Assembly (NCBI RefSeq): GCF_011927955.1
Contig: NZ_JAATJN010000001.1
Span: 4,154,001 to 4,218,000, forward strand
DNA length: 64,000 nt
Reading direction: 5' to 3'
Origin: Brevibacterium marinum
GTDB taxonomy: Bacteria; Actinomycetota; Actinomycetes; Actinomycetales; Brevibacteriaceae
Numbering within the stretch: position 1 is the stretch's first letter; the number at the start of each line of letters is the position of its first letter. The position numbers and the translations under genes are program-made. Shown here piece by piece: positions 23,676 through 32,540 of this stretch. The notes under the pieces were generated by a model. That model ran no database searches. It was given only the letters and a program-made list of their open reading frames with translations, and had not been told where the DNA came from.

Positions 23676-25196
23676 CTACTTACTCACTGACGCCTTCTCG
23701 CCCACAGCGTCCTGCCTGCCCAACATCCGCTTCCACGGCAGCGCAGTCAGCAGGGACAGCGCGGCGATGGCCAGGAACACGATGACGATCGGCTGGGAGA
23801 TCACTGCTGCGAAGTCGCCACCGGTCAGTCCGAGTGCCTGCTGCAGGTTGCGTTCGAGCATCTCGCCCAGGACCAGTCCGATCACCAGCAGCGCCGGTGA
23901 CATTCCGACCAAGCGCATCACATAGCCGAGCACGCCGAAGCCCAGGGCGATGTAGACGTCGGTCGCGGAGTTGTGGATGCTGTAGCACGAGATGAGCGCC
24001 AGCATCAGGATCACCGGTGCCATGTAGGGCATCGGGATCGCCAGGATTTTGGCCAGCAGCGGTGAGGCCGTGATGTTGATGACGACGCCGAGGACGGCGC
24101 TGATGAGAAGCGCGCCGATGATCGACCACCCCAGGGCCGGGTTGGCGTCGAAGAATCCGGGCCCGGGGTTGAGCCCGTACATCATCAGATAGGCCAGCAG
24201 CACGGCGGTCGTTCCCGACCCCGGAATGCCCAGTGTCAGCAGCGGAACCATCGACCCGGACACCGCAGCGTTGTTCGCGGACTCGGGTGCGACGAGTCCA
24301 CGCACCGCTCCTCTGCCCATTCCCGCCGAGGCGGGCGCGAGTCGTTTCTCCAGACCGTAGGAGAAGAACGCGGCGATCGTCGTGCCCGCACCGGGGAGAA
24401 CTCCGGCGATGAACCCGATGACCGAGCCTCGCAGCCCCGGCAGAGTCCCCTGCTTGATCTCCGCCTTGGTCGGGAAGAAGCGACCGGTGAGGCGGGACAG
24501 GCTCTGGCCGGAGCTTCCCATCATGGTGCTGGCGAGGATCTCACCGACGCCGAAGACGCCGATGATCGCCACGATCGGGTCGATGCCCTCGAGCAGGGTG
24601 AACGTTCCGAAGGTGAAGCGCGGCAGGCCGGACTGGAGTTCGATGCCGACGGTGGAGATCGCGACGCCCAGCACCACAGCGGTCAGACCGAGCATCGGCG
24701 CATTCCCGACCAGGGTGGCGCTGAGCACGAGTGCCATGACGACGACGGCGAAGTACGCGGCGGGGCCGAAGGCCAGACCGAGTTCGGACATCGGCCCGGC
24801 GATGAAGGCCAATCCCAGGAACGCGATGATGCTGCCCACGAATGAGGCAAGGGCCGAGATCGACAGGGCGGTGGCGGCCTTGCCCTTGAGCGCCATGGGG
24901 TGACCGTCGAGGGTGGTCATGATCGCCCCCGGATCACCCGGTATGTTGAGCAGGATCGCCGAGATGCGACCTCCGTACTCAGCACCCAGGTACAGGGAGA
25001 CCATCAGCGGCAGAGACAGTTCGGCCGGCATGGTGATCGCCACCGGCAGGAGCAGTGCGATCGCCGTCGACGGTCCGACGCCCGGCAGCAGCCCGGCGAC
25101 GGTCCCGAGGATCACGCCGCCGAAGATGACGAGAAGCAGGGTCGGCGAGGTGGTGATCGTGCCCAGCGCGCCCAGCAGTTCGGTCCAGGTGTTCAT
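23676..25196 (-). CDS. tctA: Tripartite tricarboxylate transporter large permease TctA (copy 2)
   Basis: A 506-residue, about 12-helix permease. It carries GLLPGVGPSTAIALLLPVAI, LYLGAEYGGRISAILLNIPG and RGLVAPESANNAAVSG, the conserved TctA blocks. ATG at 25196 overlaps the tctB stop (ATGA); an in-frame upstream extension inside tctB is rejected. The protein is only distantly similar to the copy at 10610, so the two systems probably take different acids. It is followed by DUF1989 and nat genes in the same direction. Confidence 0.92.
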   Translation of the reverse strand: MNTWTELLGALGTITTSPTLLLVIFGGVILGTVAGLLPGVGPSTAIALLLPVAITMPAELSLPLMVSLYLGAEYGGRISAILLNIPGDPGAIMTTLDGHPMALKGKAATALSISALASFVGSIIAFLGLAFIAGPMSELGLAFGPAAYFAVVVMALVLSATLVGNAPMLGLTAVVLGVAISTVGIELQSGLPRFTFGTFTLLEGIDPIVAIIGVFGVGEILASTMMGSSGQSLSRLTGRFFPTKAEIKQGTLPGLRGSVIGFIAGVLPGAGTTIAAFFSYGLEKRLAPASAGMGRGAVRGLVAPESANNAAVSGSMVPLLTLGIPGSGTTAVLLAYLMMYGLNPGPGFFDANPALGWSIIGALLISAVLGVVINITASPLLAKILAIPMPYMAPVILMLALISCYSIHNSATDVYIALGFGVLGYVMRLVGMSPALLVIGLVLGEMLERNLQQALGLTGGDFAAVISQPIVIVFLAIAALSLLTALPWKRMLGRQDAVGEKASVSK

Positions 25197-25810
25197 AGGT
25201 TCAGTCCTCCGAAGAGCAGGTATTCGATCCAGCCGACGGGCAGGAGCACGTTCAGCCAGACGTCGAAGACGAGGAAGAGCACCAATCCGATGACGAGCCC
25301 GACGAAGAGCAGCCACGCCGCACGTGTGGGGGAGACTCGGACCCCGAACACGAGAACGGTGGTGAGGACGGAGAAGATCGCCGCCGCCTCGGCGAATCCG
25401 ATGAGGAAGATCGAAGCGGTGAAGAGCGCGAAGAGGACGATGCAGATCGCGACTCGCAGCAGTTCCTTCCCCGATACGGCCCGCACCTCGACCCGACCGC
25501 GCAGCAATGTGAGCACGCCGAGTGCGGTGGTGCAGGTCAGAACGACGGCGACGACGATGGGAAAGGTCCTGGGCCCCATGCCCTCGTCGGTTTCGGCGTT
25601 GGGCAGAAGCAGCGCGTTGATCAGGTAGAAGACGGCAAGGACCACGAGGATGACGGATGCGATGCCGGTCGAGGCTCTGGTGCTCTCAGCCTCAGGTCCT
25701 GCAGTGCCGGGTGCTGTAGTGCCGGGCCCTGCGGGGCCGGGTCCTGCGCGGCCGGATTCCGCGGCGTGGTCTGCTCGCTGGGCATCTGTCTGTGTCGGAT
25801 CGGATGTCAT
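25193..25810 (-). CDS. tctB: Tripartite tricarboxylate transporter small subunit TctB (copy 2)
   Basis: A 205-residue membrane protein. A soluble Gly/Pro/Ala-rich leader (GRAGPGPAGPGTTAPGTAG) precedes four hydrophobic segments beginning SVILVVLAVFYLINALLLPN; GMGPRTFPIVVAVVL matches the G-P-x-x-FP block of TctB. ATG at 25810 overlaps the tctC stop and its own stop overlaps tctA, so all three genes are coupled by 4-nt overlaps. Confidence 0.85.
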   Translation of the reverse strand: MTSDPTQTDAQRADHAAESGRAGPGPAGPGTTAPGTAGPEAESTRASTGIASVILVVLAVFYLINALLLPNAETDEGMGPRTFPIVVAVVLTCTTALGVLTLLRGRVEVRAVSGKELLRVAICIVLFALFTASIFLIGFAEAAAIFSVLTTVLVFGVRVSPTRAAWLLFVGLVIGLVLFLVFDVWLNVLLPVGWIEYLLFGGLNL

Positions 25811-26859
25811 TTCGCCAGTCCCACCTTCTCGAGCACCTCGGTCGACTCTTCCTTCTCCGGCAGAATGACCGACTCCAACCATTCATCGCCTGGCATATAT
25901 GCGGGATCGATGCCCAGCGCGTCTGCCTGATCTGCGAATTCTTCGGATTCGACGCTCTTTTCGAGGGAGTCCTGCCACCAGCGGACGGCCTCATCGGACA
26001 TGCCTGCGGGTCCGAAGACTCCGCGCCAGTGGTTGATGGTGATGTCCATGCCGAGGTCGTGCCAGGTCGGTGCACCCTTGGCCGGGCCCTCCGTGAGCGG
26101 CTCGGGTGCTGAGACCGCGATGATCTCGACGTCTCCGGATTCGACGAGTTCCATCGCTTCCGAGAGTCCTGTCGAGGCGACGTCGACGCGACCGCCCAGC
26201 AGCTCGTTGTTGAGGTCGCCACCGTCGGAGAACGCGACGAGGTTCAGCGACTCGAGGTCGTTGATTCCATATTCGCTGGCCGGGCGGAGGACATTGAGCT
26301 GATCGTCGCTGGGGACCGTGCCGATCCCGAACTTCACCGATTTCGGATCGTCTTTGACGCTGTCGAGGACCTTCTGCGCCGAGTCGAACTCCGATCCGGG
26401 TTTGGCCAGCCAGACTTCGTAGTCGGTGGTCAGCTGCGCGACCGGTGTGAAGTTCTCCAGCGACATGTCGGTCGTGCCGGTGATGTGGGACAGGAAGACG
26501 CGGTTGGATTCGACGACCACGCTCGTCCCGTCGTTCTCACGTTGGAGGACTGCCGCCCGCGCGGGGTTGCCACCGCCTCCTCCCATATTCTCGATCGTCA
26601 TCAGACTCTCGACGCCGGCGGCTTCGAGGCCGTCCTTGGTCATCCGAGCGGCCAGATCCAGTCCGCCTCCCGGCGATCCCGCCGCAATGGCCGTGACTCG
26701 CGGTGGAGGAAACCCCTCGTTCCGGTTGATGTCGGGCATGCAGGCCGTTGTCGACATGGCGATCAGCACCGCGACGGCGCCTGCCAGGGGCCTTCGCAGA
26801 GTGCACGTCACCGACGACGGGGCCGATGTTCGCTTCGGCGCGAACAGGGTAGTGAACAT
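25807..26859 (-). CDS. tctC: Tripartite tricarboxylate transporter binding lipoprotein TctC (copy 2)
   Basis: A 350-residue receptor. The signal peptide (RRPLAGAVAVLIAMSTTAC) ends in a lipobox with cysteine at about residue 40, so this copy is membrane-anchored, unlike the one at 8873. The mature part shows VTAIAAGSPGGGLDLAARMT and MTIENMGGGGGNPARAAV, the TctC ligand-pocket stretches. No Shine-Dalgarno precedes the ATG; an AGCGT-CGA-ACGCT inverted repeat ends right at the start codon. First gene of tctCBA-DUF1989-nat. Confidence 0.88.
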   Translation of the reverse strand: MFTTLFAPKRTSAPSSVTCTLRRPLAGAVAVLIAMSTTACMPDINRNEGFPPPRVTAIAAGSPGGGLDLAARMTKDGLEAAGVESLMTIENMGGGGGNPARAAVLQRENDGTSVVVESNRVFLSHITGTTDMSLENFTPVAQLTTDYEVWLAKPGSEFDSAQKVLDSVKDDPKSVKFGIGTVPSDDQLNVLRPASEYGINDLESLNLVAFSDGGDLNNELLGGRVDVASTGLSEAMELVESGDVEIIAVSAPEPLTEGPAKGAPTWHDLGMDITINHWRGVFGPAGMSDEAVRWWQDSLEKSVESEEFADQADALGIDPAYMPGDEWLESVILPEKEESTEVLEKVGLAK

Positions 26860-27051
26860 AGCGTTCGACGCTAGCAGTCAGCAGGACACGCTCTCAACAT
26901 TTCTTGCGAATATGAGATGAGTTCGCTGAGGTCGCAGTGCCTGGAAACTCTTCGGTGGTGCGGATCTCTGCCCTTCGGTTCACCTCGGTGTCAGGTCTAT
27001 GCTGATTGAAGAAGCCTCTGAGAGACGTCACGTGAGAAAGGCAGTCGGATC

Positions 27052-27330
27052 ATGGCAGCAGATCGGATCGATATCGAAATGCAGGACACGGGCGAGTTCC
27101 TCGCTCTCATCCACACGGATTCGGGAACGAGCGAATTGGTGCTCATGCTCTCCGATGCCGAAGACGCAACGGACGGTGTCCTCGCCAACGATGAAGCCAC
27201 CGCCCGTGCGGTCGTGGAATTCATGCTCAAGCACCAGGTTTCGTCCGACCTCCCGGAACGCATCGACATCACCGACCTCGATGCCGCTTATGAGGGTGCG
27301 ATCGAGTCCATCCGCGATCTACGCCAATGA
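27052..27330 (+). CDS. Small hypothetical acidic protein
   Basis: A 92-residue acidic protein of unknown function. It has no signal peptide and no membrane segment. The middle is rich in Asp, Glu and Ala (MLSDAEDATDGVLANDEATA) and the end is helical (AYEGAIESIRDLRQ). GAAAGG lies about 10 nt upstream of the ATG. It is followed 61 bp later by the AhpD-like gene on the same strand, so the two may be cotranscribed. Codon use looks normal for the region, which supports it being a real gene. Confidence 0.65.
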   Translation: MAADRIDIEMQDTGEFLALIHTDSGTSELVLMLSDAEDATDGVLANDEATARAVVEFMLKHQVSSDLPERIDITDLDAAYEGAIESIRDLRQ

Positions 27331-27391
27331 CATCGGCCGCCGGAGAACTCTCCGGGCCAAGCAAGTGAAACTCATCGACAGGAAGAAGATG

Positions 27392-27841
27392 ATGACAGTG
27401 TCTACGACTCAGCGTCTCGATATCTCAGCGGTCGACAAGCGGGCCTATGCGCCGCTGCTGGACATGGAGAAGTACATCCATGGCGGCAGCCTCGGCGAAG
27501 GTCTTCTGGCGTTGGTGAAACTGCGCGCTTCGCAGCTCAACGGATGCGCGTTCTGTTTGAACATGCATGCCAAGGAGGCCAGGAAAGCAGGCGTCGACCA
27601 GGTCAAGGTCGATGTTCTGGCAGGCTGGGATGAAGCCGCCGAGGTTTACAGTGACCGAGAGCGCGCCGCGATCCGGCTGACCGAAGAGGTCACCGAGATC
27701 GGCGAGGGCGTCTCCGACGAAACCTGGAACGACGCCTCAACCGCCTTCAACGACCAGGAGATGGTCGAGCTGCTCATGGCGATTTCAGCAATCAATGTCT
27801 GGAACCGGCTCGCTGTGAGCACACATCAGCGACTGGACTGA
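27392..27841 (+). CDS. Carboxymuconolactone decarboxylase/AhpD-like alkylhydroperoxidase
   Basis: A 149-residue helical protein of the AhpD/CMD superfamily. The redox motif is CAFCLNMHAKEARKAG (C-x-x-C-x3-H), the proton-relay cysteine pair of AhpD-type peroxidases. The last third, ELLMAISAINVWNRLAVSTH, matches family members of the YnfB/COG2128 type. These reduce organic peroxides, often with lipoamide-linked partners. ATG 27392 is favoured over 27389 by its distance from AGGA. The gene ends 18 bp from the convergent purA stop. Confidence 0.88.
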   Translation: MTVSTTQRLDISAVDKRAYAPLLDMEKYIHGGSLGEGLLALVKLRASQLNGCAFCLNMHAKEARKAGVDQVKVDVLAGWDEAAEVYSDRERAAIRLTEEVTEIGEGVSDETWNDASTAFNDQEMVELLMAISAINVWNRLAVSTHQRLD

Positions 27842-27859
27842 GCCGCCGGCACGCCTGGA

Positions 27860-29146
27860 TCAGTCCAACAGATCGTGCCTGACGATGGACTGCTCACGGT
27901 CAGGACCGACGCCGATGACCGACATCCGGCAGCCCGAGAGCTCCTCGAGGGCGAGGACGTACTTCTGTGCGTTGACCGGCAGATCCTCGAAGGTCCGGGC
28001 ATTGGTGATGTCTTCGGTCCAGCCGTCGAAGTACTCGAAGACGGGCTCGGCGTGATGGAACTCGGTCTGGGAGACCGGCATCTCGTTCTGCCGGACGCCG
28101 TCGACCTCGTATGCCACGCAGACGGGGATGCGTTCGATGTTGGAGAGCACGTCGAGCTTCGTCAGCACGTAGTCGGTGAAGCCGTTGACGCGTGAGGCGT
28201 AGCGGGCGATGACGGCGTCGTACCAGCCGCAGCGACGCGGGCGCCCGGTGTTGACGCCGACCTCACCGCCGGCCTTCTGCAGGAGCTCGCCCATCTCGTC
28301 GAAGAGCTCGGTCGGGAACGGGCCTGCGCCCACACGCGTGGTGTAGGCCTTGACGATGCCGACGACGCGATCGATGCGGGTGGGGCCGACGCCCGAGCCG
28401 ACGCAGGATCCGCCGGCGGTCGGGTTCGACGAGGTCACGAACGGGTAGGTGCCGTGGTCGACGTCGAGCATCGTGGCCTGACCGCCCTCCATGACGATGA
28501 CCTCGTCACGGTCGAGGGCGTCGTTGAGCAGCTGCTCGGTCTCTGCGACATAGGGGCGCAGGCGCTCGATGAAGGGCTCGAAGTATTCGACGATCTCTTC
28601 GACATCGACGGCCCTGCGGTTGTAGACCTTGACGAGGAGTTCGTTCTTCTGCCGCAGCGACCCTTCGATTTTCTGCCGCAGGATCGATTCGTCGAAGATG
28701 TCCTGGACACGGATGCCCAGACGCCCGATCTTGTCCATGTAGGCCGGGCCGATGCCGCGGCCGGTGGTGCCGATGGCGCGCTTGCCCAAGAATCGTTCGG
28801 TCACCTTGTCCAGGGTCTGGTGATAGGGCGCGACGAGGTGGGCGTTGGCCGAGATCCGCAGCTTCGAGGTGTCTGCCCCACGCGATTCCAGGGTCTCGAT
28901 CTCCTCGAAGAGCGCCTCGAGGTTGACGACGACGCCGTTGCCGATGACCGGGGTGACGTTCGGCGAGAGGATGCCCGCCGGCAGGAGTTTGAGTTCGTAC
29001 TTCTCACCGCCGACGACAACCGTGTGGCCTGCGTTGTTCCCACCGTTGGGCTTGACCACGTAGTCGACGCTGGTGCCGAGGATATCGGTCGTTTTACCTT
29101 TACCTTCGTCGCCCCATTGAGCGCCGACGACAACGATTGCTGGCAT
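27860..29146 (-). CDS. purA: Adenylosuccinate synthetase
   Basis: A 428-residue enzyme that makes adenylosuccinate from IMP, aspartate and GTP, the first committed step to AMP. The GTP-binding P-loop [11 protein letters not shown] lies at residues 8-18, followed by [33 protein letters not shown] and the C-terminal aspartate loop ([15 protein letters not shown]) are intact. Length is normal. ATG at 29146 with GAGGTGA upstream. It reads away from the TetR gene at 29345; a perfect palindrome at 29203-29217 lies in its promoter region. Confidence 0.98.
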   Translation of the reverse strand: MPAIVVVGAQWGDEGKGKTTDILGTSVDYVVKPNGGNNAGHTVVVGGEKYELKLLPAGILSPNVTPVIGNGVVVNLEALFEEIETLESRGADTSKLRISANAHLVAPYHQTLDKVTERFLGKRAIGTTGRGIGPAYMDKIGRLGIRVQDIFDESILRQKIEGSLRQKNELLVKVYNRRAVDVEEIVEYFEPFIERLRPYVAETEQLLNDALDRDEVIVMEGGQATMLDVDHGTYPFVTSSNPTAGGSCVGSGVGPTRIDRVVGIVKAYTTRVGAGPFPTELFDEMGELLQKAGGEVGVNTGRPRRCGWYDAVIARYASRVNGFTDYVLTKLDVLSNIERIPVCVAYEVDGVRQNEMPVSQTEFHHAEPVFEYFDGWTEDITNARTFEDLPVNAQKYVLALEELSGCRMSVIGVGPDREQSIVRHDLLD

Positions 29147-29202
29147 GAGAGTTGTTCACCTCGAAGTGAAAGGAGGGGATGTCATTACCGCATTAGTCTA
29201 CT

Positions 29203-29217
29203 GCGTCACCGTGACGC
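29203..29217. promoter_or_regulatory. Perfect 15-bp palindrome in the purA upstream region
   Basis: GCGTCAC-C-GTGACGC, 57 bp before the purA start and 128 bp before the divergent TetR start. A purine-responsive or TetR operator is possible; the sequence does not show which. Confidence 0.5.
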
Positions 29218-29308
29218 CACAGCGAGCAGGTCGGATCGGAACCGGGCAGATCGCCTCATGTCCTCCCTCCCCTCGGCACCTCCCACGGCCAGCGCCTCTC
29301 CTCGGCTC

Positions 29309-29337
29309 TTGACAGGCGAAGAACATCACCGCAAACT
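29309..29337 (+). promoter_or_regulatory. Promoter of the TetR/FAD monooxygenase unit
   Basis: TTGACA at 29309-29314, a 17-bp spacer, and a weak -10 CAAACT at 29332-29337. The ATG at 29345 lies 7 nt further on and has no ribosome-binding site, which fits a leaderless transcript. Confidence 0.5.
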
Positions 29338-29344
29338 TGGCCAT

Positions 29345-29947
29345 ATGACCAATGCAGATGACCAATCTTTCCGTCCGAGTTCCGGCACCGAACGCGGACG
29401 AGCAGTTCGCGCGAAGCTGCAGTCGGCCGCGACCGAACTCATCAGCGAGATCGGGTGGAACGCGGTGACCACGCGTGGCCTGGCGGATCGCGCAGGAGTT
29501 CGCTCCGGTCTGGTGCACTACCACTTCGACTCGCTGCAGGACCTGCTGAGGAAAGCGGCATTGGCGCAGTTCAAGTCGGTCGTCGATGCGCTCCTCGACG
29601 AGGAGGCGAATATCAGGGGCGGGCCCGCAGCGCTGCTGGCCATCACCGAGGACTTTGCTGGCTCCGATGCGAAGTCGGTGCTGATGATCGAGACCTACCT
29701 CTCCGCTGCTCGGGATCCGCTGCTCAAGGATCAGCTGGCGCAGAACGTCGACAGATTTCGTCGCGCACTGATATCCGCGTTGGCCCATCAAGGGGTCCCC
29801 CACCCGGAAGCGGCAGCACTGGTGATCCTGGCCGCGCTCGATGGACTCACGCTTCAGAAGGGCCTCGACGACGAACTCGACATCGGCGACGCCGTCGCGC
29901 TTCTGCGCACCTTCACCTCAGCCCCACAGTCAGGGCAGCACTCATGA
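29345..29947 (+). CDS. TetR family transcriptional regulator
   Basis: A 200-residue TetR protein. DNA-binding region: RAKLQSAATELISEIGWNAV then LADRAGVRSGLVHYHFDSLQ. The C-terminal part shows the TetR_C_33-like pattern with no known ligand. The ATG at 29345 sits just behind a -10 box. Its stop overlaps the start of the FAD monooxygenase gene (ATGA), so regulator and enzyme are made together and this regulator probably controls its own operon. Confidence 0.88.
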   Translation: MTNADDQSFRPSSGTERGRAVRAKLQSAATELISEIGWNAVTTRGLADRAGVRSGLVHYHFDSLQDLLRKAALAQFKSVVDALLDEEANIRGGPAALLAITEDFAGSDAKSVLMIETYLSAARDPLLKDQLAQNVDRFRRALISALAHQGVPHPEAAALVILAALDGLTLQKGLDDELDIGDAVALLRTFTSAPQSGQHS

Positions 29948-31137
29948 GAGCACTGATATGCGGAGCCGGAATCGCCGGTCTGACGCTGGCAGGGCGGCTC
30001 GAACACCACGGCTGGAACGTCACTCTCGTCGACAACTCACCAGGCCCGCGTCGCCACGGGTACATGATCGACTTCTCCGGCCCAGGATTCGAAGCTGTCA
30101 CCGCCATGGGGCTCGAATCCCGGCTGCGACAGATGGCAAGTTCGGTGGAGAGATTCCGGTATATCGACGACGCGGGGCGCACGACCGTCAGTCTCGACTA
30201 TGATCGCTTCGTCAAGGCTCTGGGCGGTCAGATCGTCAGCATCATGCGCCCGGACCTCGAACAGATGCTTCGGGAAGCGCTCGGGGACGGCGTCGATCTC
30301 CGATACGAACTCACGGTCGATCTGGTGACTGACAGCACGGCGGTGCTCTCGGACGGAACCGCCATCGACGCCGACCTCATCGTGGGAGCCGATGGCATCC
30401 ACTCTCGCATCCGGTCACTGACCTTCGGCTCCGAAGCGGACTACCTGCGGGACCTCGGAATGAACACCAGCGCCTTCGTCTTCGAGGACCAGGCGATCTT
30501 CGACGAGGTGCGCGACCAGTTCGTGCTCACCGAAACACTCAACCGGCAGATGGGCCTCTATGGTCTCGACGACGGACGAGTGGCGGCATTCACCGTCCAT
30601 CGCTGCGATGAACCGGCCTCGTCCGACAACGCCCGGCAGGAAGTGCGTGCGGCCTTCTCCGGAGTCGGTCCTCTGGTCGATCGCGCACTGGCCAACTGTC
30701 CCCCGTCTGAGGAGATGTATTCCGATCGAGTCGCGCAGATCGTGATGCCGCACTGGACGACCTCCCGGGTCGCCTTGGTCGGCGACGCAGCCTACGCGGT
30801 CTCGCTGGTCGCCGGGCAGGGCGCCTCGCTCGGAATCGCCGGAGCGTACATCCTCGCAGAGATGCTCGCCTCGGACCGCTCTGTCCCTGAAGCCCTCGCG
30901 GAATACGAACGCCGGTGGCGGCCCACGGCCACTCAGATCCAGAGCGCGGCCCGCAACCAGGTCATCGAAGTCTTCCTTCCGCGCTCCAAACGCACGCTGC
31001 TGCTGCGACGCTGGGGCTTCCGCGCCATGCGCATCCCCGGCATGAGTCGGGTGATGACCGGCTCACTCTTTCCCAAGGGGTCTCGCTCGATCACCGAACT
31101 CAGCACCGCCGGTTCAAGCCAACTGCGGAATGCATGA
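29944..31137 (+). CDS. FAD-dependent aromatic-type monooxygenase
   Basis: A 397-residue class A flavoprotein hydroxylase (PF01494 type). The FAD dinucleotide site is GAGIAGLTLAGRLEHHGW at residues 7-24, the DG motif is LIVGADGIHSRIRSL, and the GD motif is RVALVGDAAYAVSLVAGQGA. Such enzymes hydroxylate phenolic or polyketide-like rings, or inactivate antibiotics, using NAD(P)H and O2. The N-terminus MRALICGAGIAG is compact with no signal. Coupled to the upstream TetR gene and followed 57 bp later by an alpha/beta hydrolase. Substrate unknown. Confidence 0.9.
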   Translation: MRALICGAGIAGLTLAGRLEHHGWNVTLVDNSPGPRRHGYMIDFSGPGFEAVTAMGLESRLRQMASSVERFRYIDDAGRTTVSLDYDRFVKALGGQIVSIMRPDLEQMLREALGDGVDLRYELTVDLVTDSTAVLSDGTAIDADLIVGADGIHSRIRSLTFGSEADYLRDLGMNTSAFVFEDQAIFDEVRDQFVLTETLNRQMGLYGLDDGRVAAFTVHRCDEPASSDNARQEVRAAFSGVGPLVDRALANCPPSEEMYSDRVAQIVMPHWTTSRVALVGDAAYAVSLVAGQGASLGIAGAYILAEMLASDRSVPEALAEYERRWRPTATQIQSAARNQVIEVFLPRSKRTLLLRRWGFRAMRIPGMSRVMTGSLFPKGSRSITELSTAGSSQLRNA

Positions 31138-31194
31138 ACTTGCGGCCGATGAGCCGACTGGACGGCGACCGCAGAATCACAGGAGGGACAAGGA

Positions 31195-32013
31195 ATGCTG
31201 CCCAGCTTCGACAGAACCAAGCTGCGACTGAGCAATGGGGCGCTCATGCCCATCGTCACCATAGGACACGGTCGCACGCCGGTCGTCTATATCCCTGGGG
31301 CAGGCGACGGCTTGTCGACCGCCTATGATGCAGCATGGAATATGGCATGGTTCTTTCGCTCACGCACACCGCGTCAGCGGCTGCACATCATCAGCCGCCG
31401 GGAAGACATTCCCGGCCGATACGACATCGCTGACCATGCTCGAGACTATTCCGAAACGCTTGACCGGTTACGGTTCGGGCCGGTCGTCCTCGAGTGCAAT
31501 TCCGCGGGTGGCCCGATCGGACAGCTCATTGCTGCTCATAGACCGGACCTGGTGCGCGCCCTTGTGTTGGCGTCGACCGCCCCCAGGATCGATGCCCGCG
31601 CCCACGAGGTCTTCACCAGTTGGTTGACGATGGTCGACAGCGGGCAGTGGGCGGAACTCACATGGGACACCACCGTCAGGACTTACCGTTCGGCACTGCG
31701 CGCCCAGTGGGCGGGCCCCTTACTGAAGCCGATCCTCGGTGCGCTGTCTCGCCCCAAGAACCCTGAGCGATTCAAACGACTCCTCGAGGGGCTGCTCTCG
31801 GTCGACAACAGCAGCGTCCTCGAAGACATCTCGTGCCCGACACTGGTCTTCGGCGGGACTCGAGATCCCATCTTCGCAAGTGGGCTGCAACAGCAGATGG
31901 CTGCCGCCATCTCCCATGCCAGATATGTCGGGGCCCCGGGCCTTCTCCATGGGGCGGACCTCGAGAGCCCGGCCTACCCCGCAGCCATGAACGAGCTCAT
32001 AGCGGCCTCCTAG
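31195..32013 (+). CDS. Alpha/beta hydrolase
   Basis: A 272-residue hydrolase. The elbow around the nucleophile is LECNSAGGPIG, so the usual G-x-S-x-G has cysteine in place of the first glycine. The acid region is LVFGGTRDPIF and the histidine lies in GAPGLLHGADLESP. CAGGAGGGACA directly upstream is a strong ribosome-binding site. It follows the FAD monooxygenase gene and may act on that enzyme's product. It ends 6 bp from the convergent MarR stop. Confidence 0.85.
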   Translation: MLPSFDRTKLRLSNGALMPIVTIGHGRTPVVYIPGAGDGLSTAYDAAWNMAWFFRSRTPRQRLHIISRREDIPGRYDIADHARDYSETLDRLRFGPVVLECNSAGGPIGQLIAAHRPDLVRALVLASTAPRIDARAHEVFTSWLTMVDSGQWAELTWDTTVRTYRSALRAQWAGPLLKPILGALSRPKNPERFKRLLEGLLSVDNSSVLEDISCPTLVFGGTRDPIFASGLQQQMAAAISHARYVGAPGLLHGADLESPAYPAAMNELIAAS

Positions 32014-32019
32014 AATCGG

Positions 32020-32487
32020 TCAGCCAACCGCGGTGCCGCGATGGATTTCGGACGAGAGTCCGCGAGAGTCCGCGATCCGCCCCAGCAGGCTGCGCAGAAG
32101 GTCGGCTTCGTCGAGACTCAGGCAATCGGTGTATGCCTGCTCGTGAGCCTCCGCCAGCGGCCTGATCTCGGCGAGGACCTCCTGACCGTTTGCGGTCAGA
32201 CTGACCTCGTGACTGCGTCGATCGCTCCTGCTGCGACGGCGCTCGATCAGCTCACGCCGTTCGAGGCGATCGAGCACCGCAACGATCCGGCTGGGCCCGA
32301 CCCCGATCTGCTGACTGAGTACGCGTTGACTGACTCCGGGAGTGCGGCCGATCAGTCGGAGCAGACCTGCATCTGAAGGGGTGATATGCAACGACTGCAA
32401 TGCCTGTTCGAAACCGCTGGCGGCATCGGCACCGAGTTGAGAGAGCAGGAAGGCGATTCGATGATGGGGCTGCGACATGGATGTCAT
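32020..32487 (-). CDS. MarR family transcriptional regulator
   Basis: A 155-residue winged-helix regulator. The recognition region is VSQRVLSQQIGVGPSRIVAV and the wing is RRSRSDRRSHEVSLTANGQE. An ATG at 32487 or 32478 starts it; TATTAT lies about 7 nt upstream of the first, so the mRNA may be leaderless. It is divergent from the membrane protein at 32541 with 53 bp between starts, and probably represses it. Effector unknown. Confidence 0.88.
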   Translation of the reverse strand: MTSMSQPHHRIAFLLSQLGADAASGFEQALQSLHITPSDAGLLRLIGRTPGVSQRVLSQQIGVGPSRIVAVLDRLERRELIERRRSRSDRRSHEVSLTANGQEVLAEIRPLAEAHEQAYTDCLSLDEADLLRSLLGRIADSRGLSSEIHRGTAVG

Positions 32488-32505
32488 TGTCCCATAATAG
32501 ACCTC

Positions 32506-32533
32506 TTGCTAAACCATTCATAGGGTGTATCAT
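32506..32533 (+). promoter_or_regulatory. Promoter of the membrane protein/NTF2 operon
   Basis: TTGCTA at 32506-32511, 16-bp spacer, TATCAT at 32528-32533, then ATG at 32541. The 7-nt gap and missing Shine-Dalgarno indicate a leaderless message. The promoter overlaps that of the divergent MarR gene. Confidence 0.6.
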
Positions 32534-32540
32534 ATTTCCC

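Noticed and set aside
29455-29943. N-terminal extension of the FAD monooxygenase
   Set aside because: It is the +1 shadow of the TetR gene; the FAD motif GAGIAG begins at residue 7 from ATG 29944, as expected for the family.
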